Positions 1 through 8,791 of a stretch of 64,000 bases of DNA are shown here, piece after piece. The notes under the pieces were generated by a model. It searched no databases and was not told where the DNA came from. It worked only from the letters and a program-made list of their open reading frames with translations. This stretch comes from Acidobacteriota bacterium (lineage in GTDB: Bacteria; Acidobacteriota; Vicinamibacteria; Marinacidobacterales; Marinacidobacteraceae), in the NCBI GenBank assembly GCA_022828085.1, contig JAJEIY010000074.1:1-64000 (forward strand), in the 5' to 3' direction. Within the stretch, counting starts at the first letter, position 1; every line of letters begins with the position of its first letter. The translations under genes were made by a program, and so were the position numbers.

Positions 1-32
1 CCGCACCCGGCGAAGATCAGAACAAGACACAC
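1..32 (-). CDS. possible N-terminal fragment of a lipoprotein (partial)
   Basis: Read on the minus strand, the window edge encodes TFVCLVLIFAGCG, which looks like the hydrophobic core and lipobox of a lipoprotein signal peptide. The only start codon in this frame after the upstream stop is a GTG giving (M)CLVLIFAGCG. That is short for a signal peptide and lacks a basic n-region, although KNGRRQ lies just upstream in frame without a start. The gene would continue beyond the left edge. This is a weak call based only on the lipobox-like pattern. Confidence 0.22.
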   Translation of the reverse strand, partial: MCLVLIFAGC

Positions 33-125
33 AAACGTAGTGCCAAGCTGCCGGCGCCCGTTCTTCTAACAGGCGACCTGTCAACGGCTTGCAGATCCCG
101 ATACGTCCAAAGTGGCGAAGTCGGG

Positions 126-163
126 TTCAGACCGGCATCGCGGCCCAAGGCCGCGAAACTCCC
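126..163 (-). repeat. twin-hairpin dispersed repeat, copy 1
   Basis: In minus orientation this reads GGGAGTTTCGCGGCC..GGCCGCGATGCCGGTCTGAA. The first hairpin is GCGGCC with its complement, then GATGCCGG, then part of a second hairpin. It shares the GTTTCGC and GATGCCG blocks with the other copies. The rest of the left-end intergenic region (33-365) holds two more copies and no supportable gene. Confidence 0.6.
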
Positions 164-229
164 ACCGTTGCTCCGCTGCATGGCGTCGCGCCATTCCGTG
201 TGGCGCTGCGCCGCGAGGCGACAGGCGAT

Positions 230-278
230 GGGAGTTCGCCCGCTGCGCGGGCGATGCCGGTGTGAACACCGGCGCTCC
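230..278 (+). repeat. twin-hairpin dispersed repeat, copy 2
   Basis: It reads GGGAGTTCGCCCGCTGCGCG then GGCGATGCCGGTG..CACCGGCGCTCC. Arm pairs are GCCCGC/GCGGGC and GCCGGTGT/ACACCGGC. The blocks GGGAGTT, CGATGCCGG and CCGGCGCTCC match copies 3, 4, 6 and 11. Confidence 0.65.
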
Positions 279-294
279 TGGGGCACATGGCGCT

Positions 295-346
295 GGGAGT
301 TTCGTCCACCGGTGGCGGACGATGCCGCTCCAAAGAGCGGCGCTCC
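295..346 (+). repeat. twin-hairpin dispersed repeat, copy 3
   Basis: It reads GGGAGTTTCGTCCACC..GGTGGCGGACGATGCCGCTC then a second arm pair GCCGCTC/GAGCGGC ending GCGCTCC. Copies 2 and 3 lie head to tail, separated by 16 bases. Confidence 0.65.
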
Positions 347-365
347 TTGCACTCCGCTCCGCGCC

Positions 366-2564
366 CTACTTCTCCCGTTCCTGGCGCGGCTGCGCGCCCC
401 GTTCCGCTTCGGTAACTCGGGTCAATGCTTCCTCGACCTGCGGTTGCTCCGCGTCCAGCGCCAGCGACCGCTGGAACACCTCCCGGGCGCCCTCGAAGTC
501 GGAGACCTGGAAGCGGGCGAGTCCCAGCAGGTTGAGGCTCCGGGTGTCCGGGTTCTCCAGCAGGATGGCCCGCGCGAGCAGGTCTTCCGCTTCTTCGTAG
601 CGGGCGAGGTGGAAGTACGCCTCTCCGAGCACCCGGAGCAGGCCGTAGCGGTCCTGGACATGCTCGTACACCGGCTCGAGCAACTCCACGACCCTCGCCG
701 GATTGCCCGCCTCGACCTCGAGCTGGGCAAGGAGTTCCCGCGCGCGTCCGAGACGGGGCGCCATGGCGACCGCCCGCTCGACCACCGGCCGGGCTTCGTC
801 CTTCCGTTCGAGCGCCATCAACTGCTCGGCGACGGCAAGGCTGGTGAAGCCGGGGTTCTCCGGACCGAACGGAAGCATGGTGCCGTGGAAGCCCGCTTCG
901 AGCAGGTCTCCCCGGGGAGATACCGAGAACTCCGCCCGGCGTGAAGACAGCGTGCCCCCGGCCCGGTCGAGCAACTCCGCCTGAAGTTCGTAGCGGCCCG
1001 CTCCGATATCCAGAAGCGAGAAGTCGAGGGCTACGAGGCCCGTCGCCGCGTCCGGCTCCGCCGGCAGGTCGCTCGTGTAGATCACGTCGCCGTCGCTCAG
1101 CGGTTCGCGGCTCACGATCCGGAAACGGACGGATGCGCCGTCGGGCGCGCTTTCGGGCGCCACCGCGGCGACGAAATTGTCGCCCACCGTGTACACCGCC
1201 TGCGGATTCGGCACCACGCCCGAGAAGCCGAGCCGGAATGGGCGGTACTGTGCCCGGCCGGCCTCGATGCGCCGTCCGAGGACCAGATCGCTGAGGCGCG
1301 GGGTGCCGTCGCGGGGAGGCACGCTGACGTCCGTTTCCACCAGGGTGTAGCTCTTCGCGCAGTCCTCTTCGTCCCGCGAGCCGCACGCCCGGTTCCGGAG
1401 CACGATCCGGATCGTGTGATCCCCCGGGATCAGGGGCAGCACGCCGGACCAGGAGAAGGGGCGCTGCAGGGTCCCGCGGGCCTGTTCGTCGGTCAGGGAG
1501 ACGAAGGACTCCTTCCGGAACTCGGTCACCACCTGTTCCGGATCGTCGCGGAGGACGGCTTCGACGGTGCCGATGAACGAGGTGTCGTAGCTGCCGCGAT
1601 CCTCGTTGCGGATGAAGGCGGTGTACTGGGCGTCCACCTGGACCACCCAGTGCAGGAAGGAGGCGTTCTCGGGACCGGGAAGCACCGCCACCGCCCCGTA
1701 CCCGGGCACGTAGGTGAACAGGTAGTCGGCCTCGATGGCGCCTCGTTCGAAGTCGAGCCGGTCGGCGTAGCTGTCATCCAGCCCCCGGAACGGCACCTCG
1801 TGGATGTCCCCGAGCAAGGACAGCGAGCCGAACGGCACCGCCTGGAACCGGGTGATGTCCTGCTCGTCGGTGCGGAAGGACATGGCGGCGTTCGCGATCT
1901 CGGGGTCGAACTCGTAGAGGATTTCGTAGGCGCGCTCCACCTCGTCCCGGAAGTCGCGCCGCTCCGGCTGGTAGCCGGTCAGGAGCGCCGTTGGTCCGTC
2001 CGATATGGGGTCGTAGAGCTGCAACTCCCCGACTCCGTGGCGCCTCCAGAAGAGCAGGTAGAAGAAGGCGGGAAGCCCGAACCGCTTCAACTCCGAGTTG
2101 TTGTAGAACCAGAGTTCGGTCGGGTAGATCTCGTCGCGGGCCTCGTAGTTCTGGATGGAACGGGGCGGCCCGAGCAGAATGTAGTAGCGGCCGCGGTCGG
2201 TCTGCCAGCCCTCGCGGAAGGTCGAGCGGCCGAACCAGTTGTTCACGTAGTCGAGCCGTTCGTAGTGCTCGATCTGGAACTCGTTCTCCGGCGTGGAGGG
2301 GTTGTGGTCGCGTTTGCGCCAGAAGGCGTCTCGAAACGCGTTGCGCTGGGTTTCGGAGGTCAGGTTCAGGAACACGCGCTTCTCGCGATCCGTGATGAGG
2401 TAGGGCACCTCTTCCTCGAACCACAGCCGCCAAGGCTCCGGGAGAGCGGCGATCCTTTCCTTCTCGCTGAGTTCCTCCTGGGCTGCTGCGGGAACGACCG
2501 CGAAGAGGCCGACAACGACGAGCGCCGCAAGGCGTGGCGAAACTCCAGCGAACTTCGAGAACAT
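366..2564 (-). CDS. GWxTD domain-containing secreted protein with C-terminal TPRs
   Basis: A 732-residue protein. I moved the start inward from the longest ORF to the ATG giving MFSKFAGVSPRLAALVVVGL, a clear signal peptide ending near AAAQ (about residue 29). The signature GWQTDRG lies near residues 119-125, inside the conserved N-terminal region of GWxTD proteins (ERLDYVNNWF, YYILLGPP). A beta-rich middle follows. The last 130 or so residues form TPR-like helical repeats (ARYEEAEDLLARAI, DFEGAREVFQRSLAL). The biochemical role of GWxTD proteins is not established; they are common in Acidobacteriota and Bacteroidota-type genomes and are exported. It is divergent from the TPR gene on the plus strand, with about 130 bases between the two starts. 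Confidence 0.85.
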   Translation of the reverse strand: MFSKFAGVSPRLAALVVVGLFAVVPAAAQEELSEKERIAALPEPWRLWFEEEVPYLITDREKRVFLNLTSETQRNAFRDAFWRKRDHNPSTPENEFQIEHYERLDYVNNWFGRSTFREGWQTDRGRYYILLGPPRSIQNYEARDEIYPTELWFYNNSELKRFGLPAFFYLLFWRRHGVGELQLYDPISDGPTALLTGYQPERRDFRDEVERAYEILYEFDPEIANAAMSFRTDEQDITRFQAVPFGSLSLLGDIHEVPFRGLDDSYADRLDFERGAIEADYLFTYVPGYGAVAVLPGPENASFLHWVVQVDAQYTAFIRNEDRGSYDTSFIGTVEAVLRDDPEQVVTEFRKESFVSLTDEQARGTLQRPFSWSGVLPLIPGDHTIRIVLRNRACGSRDEEDCAKSYTLVETDVSVPPRDGTPRLSDLVLGRRIEAGRAQYRPFRLGFSGVVPNPQAVYTVGDNFVAAVAPESAPDGASVRFRIVSREPLSDGDVIYTSDLPAEPDAATGLVALDFSLLDIGAGRYELQAELLDRAGGTLSSRRAEFSVSPRGDLLEAGFHGTMLPFGPENPGFTSLAVAEQLMALERKDEARPVVERAVAMAPRLGRARELLAQLEVEAGNPARVVELLEPVYEHVQDRYGLLRVLGEAYFHLARYEEAEDLLARAILLENPDTRSLNLLGLARFQVSDFEGAREVFQRSLALDAEQPQVEEALTRVTEAERGAQPRQEREK

Positions 2565-2671
2565 TGCCGGTTCATGGTAGTGCCCGCGAAACCGGCGCGC
2601 AAAGCGGCAAGAGCGAACCCGTCCCGCAACAGCCCGCCGTCTTCGGGACTCCGCGGCCCGCAATGCGGTCT

Positions 2672-2680
2672 TGCGATAAT
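2672..2680 (+). promoter_or_regulatory. possible extended -10 element for the TPR/ASPIC gene pair
   Basis: TGCGATAAT is an extended -10 (TGn plus GATAAT) about 16 bases before the chosen ATG, in otherwise very GC-rich DNA. No convincing -35 is visible. Use of this element would give a very short leader. Confidence 0.3.
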
Positions 2681-2695
2681 TCGGCCGCTGAACCC

Positions 2696-4231
2696 ATGAG
2701 AACCGGACGGGAGGCGCCCTGCCGCCGCCATCTCGCTGGAGCAGCCCTGCTCCTCGTCTCCGTCCTCGCGGCGGCCGCCGGCGCCCAGACGGATCCTCTC
2801 GTCATCGCCCGGGAACTCGTCGAAGAGGGACGCATCGAGGAAGCGGTCCCGCATCTCGAGCGGGCGCGGAGCGCCGATCCCACGAATCCGCAGGCACTCT
2901 GGATGCTCGCGGTGGCCCGGCTGCGGCTCGGCGATTTCCCGGAGGCCGCGGCCCTTGCCGAAGAGTTCGGCCGGCTGGTTCCGGAAAACACGACGGGACC
3001 GCTGCTCCGCGCGGGCGCGTTGACCGCCCTCGGGCGGTTTCCCGAAGCCGAAGCCGCCCTCCGCGAGGTCCTGGCGCTCGATCCCCGGCACCCCGAGGCG
3101 CGCCGGGACCTGGCCGTCCTGCTCGGCAGGATGGGAGAACGGGAGGAAGCGATTCGACGTTTGGAGGAGCTTCGGAGCGAGTATCCGGGACGACCCGAGG
3201 TGCTGGCGCCCCTCGGCGTGCTCCTGGTGCAGGCCGGGCGCAGGCCGGAGGGGATTTCGGCGCTGCAGCAGGCGGCGCAGGCGAATCCCGATTCCTTCGA
3301 GGCGCGTCACCATCTGGGCGCGCTCTACTCGGAACTCGGACAGTACGAGATGGCCGAACCCCATCTGGCCGCCGCGCTGAGGCTCCAGCCGGGCAATCCC
3401 GGCACGCTGTTCGAGACCTGCCTCCTGCGTTCGCGGGAGGAGCGGCTCGAGGAGGCCCGGGAGGCGTGCGGCGAAGCCGCCCGGACAGCTCCCGAGAACG
3501 CGGAGGCGCAGTTTGCGAACGGCGACGTCCTGCACTACCTCCAGCAGGGAGAGGAAGCGGAGCGGGCCTACCGGGAGGCGATCCGACTGGACCCGCACCA
3601 CTCCGGGGCCCGGTTCCGCCTCGGCCTGCTGCTCCACGAGGCGGGCCGCAGCAGCGAGGCGATCCCGGTGCTGACGCCGGCGGTCGATGAGGCCGGCGCC
3701 GCCCCGGACCCGGAGCAACTCGCGGGCGGTTTGACGACGCTCGGGCAGGCTCTGGCGGCCGTCGACGATCCGGACGAAGCCGCCCGGCGGCTGGAAGCGG
3801 CCATCGCGGCCGCCCCCACCCTGCCGGAACCCCACCTCCACCTCGGGAACCTGCTCGCGCGAAGCGGCGATCCCGCCCGGGCGGAGAGGGGCCGCGGACA
3901 CCTCCGGCGATTCGCCGATCTCCGGCAGTTCTCCGATCGGACGAACGAACTGAAGGCGATGGTCAACGCGAACCCGGGCGCCCGCGAGCCCAAGACGGCG
4001 CTGATCGCCCATCTCATCGTCGGGGGAGCGCCCGGCCTCGCGGTCGAGGAATCCGGCCGGCTGCTGACCCTGGCTGCCGCGGAACCCGTGCACCACCTGC
4101 TCTACGCCGAGTCGCTGGCCGCGAGCGGCCGGCCGGAGGAGGCACTCGGCGTGCTCGAAGCCGCGCTCTCAGACTGGCCGGACAACGTCGAACTCCGGGA
4201 AGCGGCGGCGCGCCTCGGCCGGAACCGGTGA
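2696..4231 (+). CDS. secreted TPR-repeat protein
   Basis: A 511-residue protein. The start was chosen at the ATG giving MRTGREAPCRRHLAGAALLL, because it opens a good signal peptide (ending near AAAGAQ) and the longer ORF upstream is unlike coding sequence. Nearly the whole mature chain is TPR repeats (for example EEGRIEEAVPHLERARSADP, ELGQYEMAEPHLAAALRLQP, EEAERAYREAIRLDPHH), so it is probably a periplasmic or outer-surface scaffold. Its stop overlaps the GTG start of the FG-GAP/ASPIC protein (GTGA), so the two are translationally coupled. TPR proteins of this kind are often found beside ASPIC/UnbV proteins. The function is otherwise unknown. Confidence 0.85.
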   Translation: MRTGREAPCRRHLAGAALLLVSVLAAAAGAQTDPLVIARELVEEGRIEEAVPHLERARSADPTNPQALWMLAVARLRLGDFPEAAALAEEFGRLVPENTTGPLLRAGALTALGRFPEAEAALREVLALDPRHPEARRDLAVLLGRMGEREEAIRRLEELRSEYPGRPEVLAPLGVLLVQAGRRPEGISALQQAAQANPDSFEARHHLGALYSELGQYEMAEPHLAAALRLQPGNPGTLFETCLLRSREERLEEAREACGEAARTAPENAEAQFANGDVLHYLQQGEEAERAYREAIRLDPHHSGARFRLGLLLHEAGRSSEAIPVLTPAVDEAGAAPDPEQLAGGLTTLGQALAAVDDPDEAARRLEAAIAAAPTLPEPHLHLGNLLARSGDPARAERGRGHLRRFADLRQFSDRTNELKAMVNANPGAREPKTALIAHLIVGGAPGLAVEESGRLLTLAAAEPVHHLLYAESLAASGRPEEALGVLEAALSDWPDNVELREAAARLGRNR

Positions 4232-5928
4232 CAGTCGGGCGGGCACGCGGCCGGCGGAGAGCCCCCGCCGCGCTCGCGGCCCTCTTCCTCCTGCCGGGAC
4301 CGGCCGGCTTCAGCGCCGCCGGCAGCCAGATCCGTCTCGAGGAAGTGACCGGAGCCAGCGGAATCGACTACCGGAACGTGAGCGGAGAGCCGGAAAAGCG
4401 GTTCATCGTCTCGTCCCTGGGGGCGGGCGCCGGCCTGCTCGACTATGACCAGGACGGCGACCTGGACCTCTACCTCGTCAACGGCGCCCCGCTGGAAGAC
4501 CGGACCCCCGGCCCCGGACTGCCGAACCGGCTCTTCCGGAACGAGGGGGGATTCCGGTTCACGGACCAGACCGAGGCCGCGGGCGTCGACGACACCGGCT
4601 GGGGGTACGGAGTCGCGGCGGCGGATGTCGACAACGACGGCTTTCCGGATCTCTACGTCACGAATCTGGGCGAAAACGTCCTCTACCGAAACCGGGGTGA
4701 CGGCACCTTCGCGCGCGTTCCCGCCGCCGGCGGCGCTTCGCACCCCGGTTACTCCACCTCCGCCGCCTTCCTCGACGCCGAGAACGACGGCCACCTGGAC
4801 CTGGTGGTGCTGGGCTACACCGAGGATTCCATCGAGTCCCTCCCGCTCCCGGGCGCCGGGGCGAGCTGCGTCTGGTTCGGACTGCCGGTCTTTTGCGGTC
4901 CCTCGGGGCTGATTCCGGCGGAAGACGGGTTCTTCCGCAACCGGGGAGACGGGACGTTCGAGGACTTCACCGCAGGATCGGGGATTGGCGCCGCCGAACC
5001 CGGCTACGGATTGGGCGTGGTAGCGGGAGACCTGGACGCGGACGGGGACACCGACTTCTACGTCGCGAACGATTCGGTGCCGAACCACCTCTTCGTCAAT
5101 GACGGCCACGGGAGGTTCAGCGAGCAGGCGCTGCTCTCCGGGACCGCCTACAACGTGGACGGCCTCGCCCAGGCGGGCATGGGGGTGGATGCCGGCGATT
5201 TCGACGAGGACGGCCAGCTCGATCTCTTCGTGACGAACTTCTCGCACGACACGAACACCGCCTACCGGAACGCGGGGAGCGGTTTCTTCGAAGACAGCAC
5301 CACCCGGAACGAGCTGCGGATGCCGGGCTGGTTCTATCTCGGCTGGGGGACCCGGTTCACCGATCTGGACGCCGACGGGTGGCTCGATCTCTTCGTCGCC
5401 AACGGGCACGTCTACCCGGACGCGGAGGCTGCCGGAAGCGGCACGCGCTACCTGATGAAGAACCAGGTCTTCCGGAACCAGGGCGGCGGGACGTTTCTCG
5501 AAGAAGCGTGGGACGGGCCGGAACGCTCCAGCCGGGGGGTCGCCTTCGGGGACCTCGACGGGGACGCGCTACCCGACCTGGTGGTCGTGAACGTGGATGA
5601 GGAAGCGGCGCTGTTCCGGAACGCGAGCCGGGGCCGCGGGGTCACCCTGCGGCTCGTGGGGACCCGCGCGCCGCGCGACGGGGCCGGGGCCAGGGTGGCG
5701 TTTTCCACCGCGGACGGAGTGCGGCGGGTCCGCGAAGCGCACCGCAGCGGAAGCTTCCTGTCGTCGAACGATCCGCGGGTGCAGCTCGGGGCCGGGGACG
5801 GCGAGACGGTTCTGGGCGTGGTTGCGCGCTGGCCGGGGGGTGGCACGGAGAGTCTCGGGGACCTCCGGGCGGACGGTCAGGTAGTCGTGGTGCGCGAAGG
5901 CGCGGGCGTGGTTGCAGTCCTGCGCTAG
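4228..5928 (+). CDS. FG-GAP/VCBS repeat protein with ASPIC/UnbV C-terminal domain
   Basis: A 566-residue protein with a GTG start inside GTGA, overlapping the TPR gene's stop, and an N-terminal signal sequence (APAALAALFLLPGPAGFSAA). Repeated calcium-binding-like loops (DYDQDGDLDLY, DVDNDGFPDLY, DLDADGDTDFY, DFDEDGQLDLF, DLDADGWLDLF) mark a VCBS/FG-GAP beta-propeller. The final 90 or so residues (VTLRLVGTRAPRDGAGARV, VVARWPGGGTESL) are the ASPIC/UnbV domain. Such proteins are extracellular and may bind surfaces or ligands; no enzymatic residues are evident. The stop overlaps by 4 bases with the convergent glycosyltransferase gene. Confidence 0.9.
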   Translation: MTVGRARGRRRAPAALAALFLLPGPAGFSAAGSQIRLEEVTGASGIDYRNVSGEPEKRFIVSSLGAGAGLLDYDQDGDLDLYLVNGAPLEDRTPGPGLPNRLFRNEGGFRFTDQTEAAGVDDTGWGYGVAAADVDNDGFPDLYVTNLGENVLYRNRGDGTFARVPAAGGASHPGYSTSAAFLDAENDGHLDLVVLGYTEDSIESLPLPGAGASCVWFGLPVFCGPSGLIPAEDGFFRNRGDGTFEDFTAGSGIGAAEPGYGLGVVAGDLDADGDTDFYVANDSVPNHLFVNDGHGRFSEQALLSGTAYNVDGLAQAGMGVDAGDFDEDGQLDLFVTNFSHDTNTAYRNAGSGFFEDSTTRNELRMPGWFYLGWGTRFTDLDADGWLDLFVANGHVYPDAEAAGSGTRYLMKNQVFRNQGGGTFLEEAWDGPERSSRGVAFGDLDGDALPDLVVVNVDEEAALFRNASRGRGVTLRLVGTRAPRDGAGARVAFSTADGVRRVREAHRSGSFLSSNDPRVQLGAGDGETVLGVVARWPGGGTESLGDLRADGQVVVVREGAGVVAVLR

Positions 5929-6677
5929 GAAGCTCCGCCGACGCTCCACCACTCCCGCAGCCGGATCGGAGGCGATCCGCGGCGGCGCCAGAGCCGGAGC
6001 AGGTTCCGGTGGCCTGAGACGACGGAGTGCGGGCGGAAGTACTGGCTCTCGCCCGCGCGGCGCTCGTGGTGGCTCACTTCCACCTCGGCGAACCGGACGT
6101 CCCGGTCTCCGAGCGCGGCGAGGAATTCCACCACGGCGGTTCCGTCGTCGAAGGTCATCGAGGCCTCGACCCGCAGGTCGCGCCGGAACAGCCGGAAGTC
6201 ACAGTCCCAGTCCCTGAGCGGCGGCAGCCCGAACGTTCCCGCGATCACCCGATGGAAGCGGGGGCCAAGAAGCCGCCGCAGCGGTCCATCCGCCCGCTGC
6301 CGGCGAAAACCGTTCACCAACTGCACGTCGGGAGACAACGCGCCCAGCAGCCGGGTGAGCTCGGTGGGATCGAACTGGCCGTCACCGTCGGTATAGACGA
6401 CGAGAGGGAAGCGGGCAACAGCGAAGAGGTCCCGGAGGGTGGCGCCATAACCCCGGTTCCGCTCGTGCCGGAGCGTCCTCAGCTCCGGAATCTCCCCGGT
6501 CAGGCGCTCGAGGACTTCGGCGGTCTCATCCACACTCCCGTCATCCAGAATCAAGATCTCGAAATCGCCTCCAGTGCTTTCCAGCGCCGCCCGGGCCCGC
6601 CGGGCCACCCAGGCGATGGAGCCCGCGTCGTTGAAGGCCGGGAAACAGGCGCTCACGCCGCGGTCGTCGCTGGTCAT
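5925..6677 (-). CDS. glycosyltransferase family 2 (DPM1-like)
   Basis: A 250-residue GT-A glycosyltransferase. It has the N-terminal GT2 opening (SACFPAFNDAGSI), the ILDDGSVDET nucleotide-sugar motif near residues 48-57, HERNRGYGATLRDLF, and the metal-binding TDGDGQFDP (DxD-type) near residue 97. No transmembrane helices are visible after the catalytic domain, unlike GtrB/ArnC. This fits a soluble polyprenyl-phosphate mannosyltransferase or glucosyltransferase. It is divergent from the SAM methyltransferase, and the pair may belong to one cell-surface glycan pathway. The sugar donor cannot be told from sequence. Confidence 0.88.
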   Translation of the reverse strand: MTSDDRGVSACFPAFNDAGSIAWVARRARAALESTGGDFEILILDDGSVDETAEVLERLTGEIPELRTLRHERNRGYGATLRDLFAVARFPLVVYTDGDGQFDPTELTRLLGALSPDVQLVNGFRRQRADGPLRRLLGPRFHRVIAGTFGLPPLRDWDCDFRLFRRDLRVEASMTFDDGTAVVEFLAALGDRDVRFAEVEVSHHERRAGESQYFRPHSVVSGHRNLLRLWRRRGSPPIRLREWWSVGGAS

Positions 6678-6727
6678 TTCCGCTTCAGGAACCTCTTCCG
6701 GTCAGCGAAGATAGAACAGGAAGTCCC

Positions 6728-7456
6728 GTGGAACGACTCGCGCTGCACCGTTTCGCCTCGCCCTGGCTCCGCAACCAGCACGTGGCCCGCTACCGCTGGG
6801 CGGCCGGCTACGCGGCGGGGAAGCGGGTGCTCGATCTGGCGTCCGGCGCCGGCTACGGATCGGGTCTCCTCAACGCCGGGGACGCTCGGTGGGTCGTCTC
6901 GGCCGATCTTTCCGAGGAGGCGTTCCGGGAGGCCGAACTGCCCGCTTCCGGCGCCGGCGCGCTCCGCGGGGCCCTCGCGGACGCATCGCGCCTTCCCTTC
7001 CGGGACGCGAGCTTCGATCTCTACGCGTCCTTCGAGACGATCGAACACGTGGAGGACGACCGCGCGGTGGTCCGGGAGGCCCGGCGCGTGCTCGCTCCCG
7101 GAGGGATCTTCCTCTGTTCGACGCCGGAACGGGAGGTGATCAGCCCGGGCCGGACGCTCACCGACCGGCCCGACAATCCGTTCCACGTCCGCGAGTACGC
7201 CCGCGCCGAGTTCGAGGCGCTGCTGCGGACCGGGTTCGACCGCTTCGCCTGGTACGGCCAGACACCGGCTTCCGAGGGGCACAAGCTGCGACTGGGGGCG
7301 TTCGCGTCGGTCTCTCCCGTCCTGGCGCGCAAGCTGCACCAGGTACGCAACATCCTTCGCCTTCCCGGCGAGGGCGAGGCGCGGCATGCCCCCTACCCGC
7401 TCGCGGGCGCCGGCGGCTGGCCGGAGGTCCTGATCGCCGTCTGCGGACCCGTCTAG
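6728..7456 (+). CDS. class I SAM-dependent methyltransferase
   Basis: A 242-residue protein with a GTG start preceded by an AGGAAG Shine-Dalgarno-like sequence. The SAM-binding motif I is VLDLASGAGYGSGLL (about residues 35-49); motif II/III regions are VVSADLSEEAF and SRLPFRDASFDLYASFETIEHV. This is the Methyltransf_11 layout. The C-terminal third (ARAEFEALLRTGFDRFAWYGQ) resembles methyltransferases found in polysaccharide and O-antigen clusters. The substrate is unknown; the neighbouring GT2 suggests a glycan or lipid-linked intermediate. Confidence 0.88.
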   Translation: MERLALHRFASPWLRNQHVARYRWAAGYAAGKRVLDLASGAGYGSGLLNAGDARWVVSADLSEEAFREAELPASGAGALRGALADASRLPFRDASFDLYASFETIEHVEDDRAVVREARRVLAPGGIFLCSTPEREVISPGRTLTDRPDNPFHVREYARAEFEALLRTGFDRFAWYGQTPASEGHKLRLGAFASVSPVLARKLHQVRNILRLPGEGEARHAPYPLAGAGGWPEVLIAVCGPV

Positions 7457-8154
7457 CGGGCGACAACGGTCGCCGACTCGATGACGATCGGCGTCTCCGG
7501 CACGTCGTTGTGCCCGGCCCGGCTCACCACCCGGGAAGCTTCGATCTGGTCCACGGTTTCCATCCCCGAGATCACCATGCCGTAGACGGCGTAGCCCCAT
7601 CCCCTCGTGGTGGGTTCCGTGTGATCCAGCATGGCGTTGTCCTTCGTGTTGATGAAGAACTGCGAGGTCGCGCTGTGCGGATCCATGGTCCGCGCCATCG
7701 ACAGTGTGCCCCTCAGGTTCATGAGACCGTTCCGGGCCTCGTTCTCGATGGGGTCGCGGGTCTCCTTTTCCACCATCTCGGCGGTAAACCCGCCGCCCTG
7801 GATCACGAACCCGCGGACCACCCGGTGGAAGATGGTGCCGTCGTAGAAGCCGTCTTCCACGTACTGGAGGAAGTTCTCGACGGTCCGCGGCGCTTCGTTC
7901 GGGTACAGCTCGATGGTCAGGTCGCCGGCGCTCGTGCGCATCAGCACCGCGGACGGACCGGGCGTGGGCAGGTCGGACTCGGGATCGGTTGGAGGCATGG
8001 TGGTTTCCATCGGGGTCGTTTCGGCGGCGGGTTCGGACTCGGGCGAAACCGCATCGCCGCCACCTCCGCAGGCGGGGAGAAAGAGAGCGAGCGTCAGCGC
8101 CGCCCAGCGGTACAGGCGGTGCGCCGGAGTGGGAGAGATTGGAAGCGCAGTCAT
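7453..8154 (-). CDS. peptidylprolyl isomerase (cyclophilin-type) lipoprotein
   Basis: A 233-residue protein. The start was set at the ATG giving MTALPISPTPAHRLYRWAAL, because it is followed by a lipoprotein signal (LTLALFLPACGGGG; lipobox Cys near residue 29) and a P/E/T-rich linker. The cyclophilin domain covers about residues 68-233, with the conserved FHRVVRGFVIQGG and SQFFIN blocks. It should catalyse proline cis-trans isomerisation in the periplasm as a folding helper. It lies 29 bases downstream of the ogt-like gene on the same strand and overlaps the convergent methyltransferase by 4 bases. Confidence 0.9.
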   Translation of the reverse strand: MTALPISPTPAHRLYRWAALTLALFLPACGGGGDAVSPESEPAAETTPMETTMPPTDPESDLPTPGPSAVLMRTSAGDLTIELYPNEAPRTVENFLQYVEDGFYDGTIFHRVVRGFVIQGGGFTAEMVEKETRDPIENEARNGLMNLRGTLSMARTMDPHSATSQFFINTKDNAMLDHTEPTTRGWGYAVYGMVISGMETVDQIEASRVVSRAGHNDVPETPIVIESATVVAR

Positions 8155-8183
8155 GTCAGTCGGGGGAGAGAGGGTGGACCCGT

Positions 8184-8714
8184 TCAGGATGCCAGGGCGA
8201 GACGGGCCGGGGATTCCAGGGAGAGCAGCCAGAGCTTGGCGTCGAGGCCGCCGCCGTATCCGGTCAGCTTGTTGGACGCGCCGACGATCCGGTGGCACGG
8301 GATGACGAGCGGCAGGGGATTCGCGCCGTTCGCCGCGCCGACCGCCCGGCAGGCCGCAGGACTCCCCACCGCCCGGGCGATGTCCTGGTAGCTGGCGCGC
8401 GCGCCGTACGGCACGCTCGCCACCGCATCCAGGACAGCGTGCTGGAACGGGGTGCCGGTCCGGTGCAGCGGAATCGTGAACTCGCGGCGGTCGCCGGCAA
8501 GGTATTCGCGAATCTCGCGTGCGTAGAGGTCGTGTTCCCCGGGGGTTGCCGGGACTGCGGACCCGACGTTCCGCCCGCGCCAGGCCGCCGAAGCGCGGGA
8601 ACGGCGTTCGCCGCAGAACAGGATGGCCGCGAGACCGTGGTCGGTATTCAGCAATTCCAGGCGGCCGATCGCCGGAATTCCGGTCTCCAGGAAGGAGGCG
8701 CGGCACGTCAGCAT
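8184..8714 (-). CDS. ogt: methylated-DNA--[protein]-cysteine S-methyltransferase
   Basis: A 176-residue O6-alkylguanine-DNA alkyltransferase. The suicide acceptor cysteine is in the invariant PCHR motif (Cys about 140). It is preceded by the helix-turn-helix recognition region (SYQDIARAVGSPAACRAVG, with the arginine-finger-like residue and NGANPLPLVIPCH) and followed by GYGGGLDAKLWLL. The length and the divergent N-terminal half fit Ogt rather than the two-domain Ada. It repairs O6-methylguanine by irreversible alkyl transfer. Its start is about 77 bases from the divergent HAD gene. Whether it shares a transcript with the cyclophilin gene is inferred from spacing only. Confidence 0.92.
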   Translation of the reverse strand: MLTCRASFLETGIPAIGRLELLNTDHGLAAILFCGERRSRASAAWRGRNVGSAVPATPGEHDLYAREIREYLAGDRREFTIPLHRTGTPFQHAVLDAVASVPYGARASYQDIARAVGSPAACRAVGAANGANPLPLVIPCHRIVGASNKLTGYGGGLDAKLWLLSLESPARLALAS

Positions 8715-8791
8715 CGGCGCGGATTCTACCCGTCGGGAAGGGACGCGGGGCCGCTCATTCCTGGGGTAGGCTCGCTCCGCTCCCGCGTCGC

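Noticed and set aside
127-1386. Long minus-strand ORF over the GWxTD gene
   Set aside because: It is in another frame of the GWxTD gene, has Arg/Gly-rich shadow composition, and no domain.
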